This document shows, piece by piece, positions 4,537 through 7,769 of a stretch of 7,769 bases of DNA. The stretch's first letter is position 1, and each line of letters starts with the position of its first letter. The notes beneath the pieces are model-generated. The model ran no database searches. It was not told where the DNA came from and saw nothing but the letters and a program-made list of their open reading frames with translations. A program made the position numbers and the translations under genes. The DNA is taken from positions 8,764-16,532 of the forward strand of contig DCZG01000005.1 of NCBI GenBank assembly GCA_002331575.1. Direction: 5' to 3'. The DNA is from Atopobium sp. UBA2090. GTDB taxonomy: Bacteria > Actinomycetota > Coriobacteriia > Coriobacteriales > Atopobiaceae.

Positions 4537-6831
4537 ATGCTCACCCCGCGAACCCAGGCGATTAGGGACTCCCTCTTCGTGCGTCCGCGCCAGATCGACC
4601 TCGAGCGCGCCCTCCTCTACACCGAGAGCTGGTGGGGGACGGAGGGGTTGCCCGTCGTCGTGCGCCGTGCCCATGCGCTCCGACACGTCCTCGAGAACCA
4701 CCGGATCGTGATTGACGACCACGACCTTCTCGTCGGCAACCGTACGCGGACGCCACGTGCGGGGGTCCTCTCGCCGGAAATGTCGCCCTATTGGATTCTC
4801 GACGAGCTCGACCTCTTTCCCACGCGTCCGCAGGACACCTTCGAGATGAGCGAGTCCGACAAACACACCTTCCGCGACGGGCTGTATCCCTACTGGGCGG
4901 GCCGCTCGCTCAACGACTGGTACCGCGCGCACCTCCCCAAGGGGGCTGCCGAGGCGCAGAAGACTCGCATCTTCTCCATTGCCCAGACCGACAAGGGCCA
5001 GGGACATATCATCGCCGACCTGCCATCCATTCTCACGCGCGGTCTGGGCGACATTGCCGCCGAGACGCGCCGTCGGGCCGCCGAACATCCCGAGAACGAC
5101 TTCTACCAGGCTGCCGTCATCTGCGTCGAGGCGACCATCGCCTACGTGCGCCGATATGAGGGCGAGTGCCGCCGGCTCGCGACGTCCGTGTCGCCCGCGC
5201 GCTCGGTCGAGCTTCTCGCCATGGCCGACGTACTCGCGCACGTCGCTACCGAGTCCGCCAGCGACCTCCGCGACGCGCTGCAGCTCGTCTGGCTCGTCGA
5301 GGTGGCGCTCGAGCATGAGTCGAATGCGAGCTCCATCTCGCTCGGTCGCATGGACCAGTACCTTTGGCCCTACTACCAGGCCAGCATTGCCGAAGGTGTG
5401 GACGCCTCCGCCATCCGCGAGCTTCTCCAGTGCTTCTACCTCAAGACGAACACGATCGTCTTCGTGCGCTCGACCGAGAGCGCCAAGTCGTTCGCTGGCT
5501 TCCCCTCCGGCTTCAACCTCGTGGTCGGTGGCGTCGATGACGAGGGGAACGACGCCTCCAACGAGCTCTCCCGTCTCCTGCTTGACGTTCAGAAGGACAC
5601 GCGCCTGCCGCAGCCCAACCTGTCGCTGCGCGTGTTCTCGGGTACGCCTGACGACCTCTATCATGAGGCGGGCGAGGTGATTCGTCTGGGTGACGGCGTG
5701 CCGCAGGTGTTCAACGACGAGGTCAACGTGCCCGCGTTCGTGAACCGTGGGGTGAGTCTGGCCGACGCCCGGGACTATGCCGTCGTCGGCTGCGTCGAGC
5801 TCTCCATCCCCGGGCGCATGTATGGCCTCCACGACATCTCGATGTTCAACATGGTTCGCTGCCTCGAAATCGCGATGCACGAACGCCCCCATGGCTACGA
5901 GAGCTTCGAGGAGCTCGAGCGAGCGGTCGAGAAGACCGTCGACGAGTACGTCGGCCTCATGGCCGAGGGTTGCAACGTCTGCGACGAGGCCCACCGCGAG
6001 ACGAGCCCCACGCCGCTGCTCTCCGCTCTCGTGGCGGACTCCCTGGAGAAGGGTGCCGACATCACCGCAGGTGGTGCTCGCTACAACCCCTCGGGCGTCC
6101 AGGGCGTGGGCACGGCCAACCTCGCCGACTCCCTCTGCGTCATCAGACAGGTCGTCTTCGAGGAGAAGTCGCTCTCCTGGGAGGACCTCCTCGCCATGCT
6201 CGACCGTGACTGGTCGGGTGAGGGGGACGAGGTGTGGCGTCAGCGCTTCGTGAACCGCTACCCCAAGTACGGTAACGACGTCGACGAGGTCGACATGATC
6301 GGACGGAGGTTCCTCGAGCACTACGGAGAGGTCGTCGCGACCTACGAGAACCCCCGCGGCGGTCGCTTCCAGCCGGGAAGCTATACCGTTTCCGCTCACA
6401 TTCCGCTCGGCGAGGCGTGCGGGGCGACGCCTGACGGTAGACGCGCGCACGAGCAGCTCGCCGACGGCGGCCTCTCGCCCATGGTCGGGCGAGACAAGCA
6501 TGGTCCCACCGCGAGCCTCAGGAGCGTCTCCAAGCTCGACAACGTCCTCGACTCCAACGGCAGCCTCCTCAACGTGAAGTTCACGCCTTCGACGCTCGCC
6601 GGGGACGCCGGACTCGCGAAGCTCTCCGCCTACCTCAGGGCCTTCTCGCGCCTCGGCATTCAGCACGTGCAGTTCAACGTCGTGGACCGCTCGACGCTCC
6701 TCGACGCCCAGGCTCACCCCGAGAACCACAAGGACCTCGTCGTGCGCGTCGCGGGCTACTCGGCGATGTTCGTCGAGCTCTCGAAGCCGGTCCAGGACGA
6801 CATCATCAACAGGACCGAACATGTGCTCTGA
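4537..6831 (+). CDS. pflD: PflD-like glycyl radical enzyme, probable anhydrosugar-phosphate C-O lyase
   Basis: A 764-residue glycyl radical enzyme that works only without oxygen, after the activase places a radical on Gly740 in RVAGYS (737-742). The PFL-type barrel fills about 10-630 and the glycyl-radical domain about 640-764. The thiyl-radical Cys419 lies in GCVELSIPGR (418-427). The Cys-Cys pair of true pyruvate formate-lyase is absent, and Glu421 matches the general base of eliminating members (diol dehydratase, choline lyase). From memory, GCVELSIPGR, SPEMxPYW, FPTRPQD and the ending near DDIINRT are nearly the same in E. coli PflD, whereas YbiW has GCIETAVGGK. E. coli PflD is reported to open 1,5-anhydromannitol 6-phosphate to 1-deoxyfructose 6-phosphate. 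AGGAGG (4521-4526) precedes the ATG by ten bases. The neighbours are an oxidoreductase five bases upstream and the activase overlapping by 11 bases. Family certain; substrate is inferred and could be another phosphorylated polyol. Confidence 0.93.
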   Translation: MLTPRTQAIRDSLFVRPRQIDLERALLYTESWWGTEGLPVVVRRAHALRHVLENHRIVIDDHDLLVGNRTRTPRAGVLSPEMSPYWILDELDLFPTRPQDTFEMSESDKHTFRDGLYPYWAGRSLNDWYRAHLPKGAAEAQKTRIFSIAQTDKGQGHIIADLPSILTRGLGDIAAETRRRAAEHPENDFYQAAVICVEATIAYVRRYEGECRRLATSVSPARSVELLAMADVLAHVATESASDLRDALQLVWLVEVALEHESNASSISLGRMDQYLWPYYQASIAEGVDASAIRELLQCFYLKTNTIVFVRSTESAKSFAGFPSGFNLVVGGVDDEGNDASNELSRLLLDVQKDTRLPQPNLSLRVFSGTPDDLYHEAGEVIRLGDGVPQVFNDEVNVPAFVNRGVSLADARDYAVVGCVELSIPGRMYGLHDISMFNMVRCLEIAMHERPHGYESFEELERAVEKTVDEYVGLMAEGCNVCDEAHRETSPTPLLSALVADSLEKGADITAGGARYNPSGVQGVGTANLADSLCVIRQVVFEEKSLSWEDLLAMLDRDWSGEGDEVWRQRFVNRYPKYGNDVDEVDMIGRRFLEHYGEVVATYENPRGGRFQPGSYTVSAHIPLGEACGATPDGRRAHEQLADGGLSPMVGRDKHGPTASLRSVSKLDNVLDSNGSLLNVKFTPSTLAGDAGLAKLSAYLRAFSRLGIQHVQFNVVDRSTLLDAQAHPENHKDLVVRVAGYSAMFVELSKPVQDDIINRTEHVL

Positions 6832-7687
6832 GACGGGCTCCGCGACGACGGCGATCGTCACCAACGTGCAGCGCTACTCGCTCCACGACGGGGGCGGCAT
6901 CCGCACGGTCGCCTTCCTCAAGGGCTGTCCTTTCCACTGCCCGTGGTGCTGCAACCCGGAGAACCTCTCGTTCGAGCCGCAGGTCTCGATGAACGAGAGG
7001 CTGTGCATCCACTGCTCGCCGCGGCCGGGGGGACGGCTGTGCGAGCGGCGACCGGAGGAGTGCCCCACCGAGGCGAAGACGGTCCTCGGGCGCGAGCGCA
7101 CCGTGGACGACCTTCTCGCCGAGGCGGTTCGCGACCGGGTGTTCTTCGAGGAGAGCGGCGGGGGAATCACGCTCTCGGGCGGCGAGGCGCTGGCGCGCGA
7201 GGCGTTCGCGACGGAGTTCCTCTCGCGGTGCAAGGCGGCTGGCGTCCAGACCGCCCTCGAGACCACCCTCGCGGTGCCGCTTCGAGACGCCCCGGCGCTC
7301 GCCGCCGCCACCGACGTCTTTCTCGTCGACTTCAAGATCGCCGACCGGGAGCGGAGCATCGCGGTGACCGGCATCGACCCGGACGTTCGCGACGAGAACC
7401 TGAAGGAGATCCTCGCGCTCGGGGCGAGGGTCGTCGGGCGCATGCCGATCATCCCCGGCTACACCGACAGCAGGGAGAACGTTGCGGGCAACGTCGCCAG
7501 GCTCGTCGAGCTTGGCATCCGCCGCGCCGACGTGCTTCCCTTCCATCAGCTCGGCGAGGCGAAGTACGATGCCATCGGCAGGGACTACGCCCTCCGCGGC
7601 CTGCACCAACTCACCGCCGACGACGTGTCCGGAGTGGTCGAAATCCTAGAGAGGGGAGGCATCACCATCATCGTGTCCGGCGAGTAA
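6821..7687 (+). CDS. pflC: radical SAM glycyl radical enzyme activase (PflC-like)
   Basis: A 288-residue radical SAM protein. It cleaves S-adenosylmethionine with a 4Fe-4S cluster to abstract hydrogen from Gly740 of the neighbouring enzyme. The cluster motif CPFHCPWC gives Cys36, Cys40 and Cys43 (CxxxCxxC). The preceding QRYSLHDGGGIRT (17-29) is the usual activase opening. A ferredoxin-like insert has Cys62, Cys65, Cys74 and Cys81 (CxxC-x8-C-x6-C), enough for one auxiliary 4Fe-4S cluster. The SAM-binding GGE lies in TLSGGE (117-122). The later VDFKIAD, PIIPGYTDS and LPFHQLGEAKY blocks are typical of the family. The length is close to E. coli PflC (about 290, from memory). The ATG overlaps the enzyme's last 11 bases, with AGGA (6811-6814) six bases upstream, ensuring linked synthesis. 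The pairing with PflD-like 4537-6831 is secure from position. Confidence 0.94.
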   Translation: MCSETGSATTAIVTNVQRYSLHDGGGIRTVAFLKGCPFHCPWCCNPENLSFEPQVSMNERLCIHCSPRPGGRLCERRPEECPTEAKTVLGRERTVDDLLAEAVRDRVFFEESGGGITLSGGEALAREAFATEFLSRCKAAGVQTALETTLAVPLRDAPALAAATDVFLVDFKIADRERSIAVTGIDPDVRDENLKEILALGARVVGRMPIIPGYTDSRENVAGNVARLVELGIRRADVLPFHQLGEAKYDAIGRDYALRGLHQLTADDVSGVVEILERGGITIIVSGE

Positions 7688-7719
7688 CCAGTTAGTACCC
7701 ATCCGGCTCAGTAACTGCC

Positions 7720-7748
7720 GCAAGCTCCCTTCCGCCGGAAGGGGCTGC
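7720..7748 (+). terminator. stem-loop after the activase (tentative terminator)
   Basis: CCCTTCC (7727-7733) and GGAAGGG (7737-7743) form a perfect seven-pair stem around GCC. It is lengthened by AGC/GCT and GC/GC pairs through single-base bulges at 7722 and 7726. It lies 33 nt after the activase TAA, a normal place for operon termination. However, the sequence after it (7749-7769) is G-rich without a T-run on either strand. It may terminate by stem alone or belong to a structure continuing past the window. Confidence 0.4.
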
Positions 7749-7769
7749 GGGGCGCGGGGAGACATCCCG

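Noticed and set aside
4537..6831. Annotation as pyruvate formate-lyase (formate acetyltransferase)
   Set aside because: The enzyme has a single Cys419 in a Gly-Cys-Val-Glu context rather than the adjacent Cys-Cys pair needed for pyruvate cleavage. The flanking sequence matches the PflD-type eliminase pattern.
4513..6864. A 783-codon open frame antisense to the glycyl radical enzyme
   Set aside because: The sense strand has unmistakable glycyl radical motifs. The antisense frame is open only because sense codons end mostly in C or G, which removes antisense stops; its translation is rich in His/Arg/Val/Glu without motifs.
1..7769. tRNA, rRNA, CRISPR arrays, insertion sequences or attachment sites
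   Set aside because: No spaced direct-repeat array, transposase, terminal inverted repeats with target duplication, or cloverleaf/rRNA signature was seen on either strand.

Overview
This window is high-GC bacterial DNA with strong G/C bias at third codon positions. It encodes an oxygen-sensitive glycyl radical enzyme with its activase, plus Crp/Fnr and DeoR regulators. That mix suggests an anaerobic, probably gut- or mouth-associated, Actinomycetota of the Coriobacteriia type (Olsenella/Collinsella/Atopobium-like). The taxonomic call is inference from composition and gene style; no rRNA or other phylogenetic marker is present.

Left part (1-2105, + strand): the last 26 codons of an unidentified gene; a 97-nt gap with a possible 14-codon leader ORF; a Gfo/Idh/MocA-family NAD(P)-dependent sugar oxidoreductase; and, in ATGA overlap with it, a Crp/Fnr-family regulator. 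A gene-free stretch of about 220 nt follows. It holds nested inverted repeats and ends in a perfect 14-bp stem-loop between the convergent crp-like and thioredoxin genes.

Middle (2122-3332, - strand): a thioredoxin with an unusual WCIPC active site, preceded by a 15-bp perfect palindrome, and a DeoR-family sugar regulator transcribed away from the main operon.

Right part (3333-7769, + strand): an AT-rich 179-nt divergent control region with a good sigma70-type promoter, a small palindrome on it and a leader hairpin. It drives a three-gene operon: a second Gfo/Idh/MocA oxidoreductase, a 764-residue glycyl radical enzyme and its radical SAM activase. The gaps are 5 nt and an 11-nt overlap. The glycyl radical enzyme resembles E. 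coli PflD (recalled from memory, not aligned) much more than true pyruvate formate-lyase. E. coli PflD has been reported to open the ring of 1,5-anhydromannitol 6-phosphate to 1-deoxyfructose 6-phosphate. The working model is a DeoR-controlled anaerobic anhydrosugar pathway. The two oxidoreductases would interconvert keto and alcohol forms of the (anhydro)sugar, and the glycyl radical enzyme would make the key C-O cleavage. The aldolase, kinase/PTS and glycerol-dehydrogenase partners known from E. coli are not in the window, so the pathway assignment remains a hypothesis.
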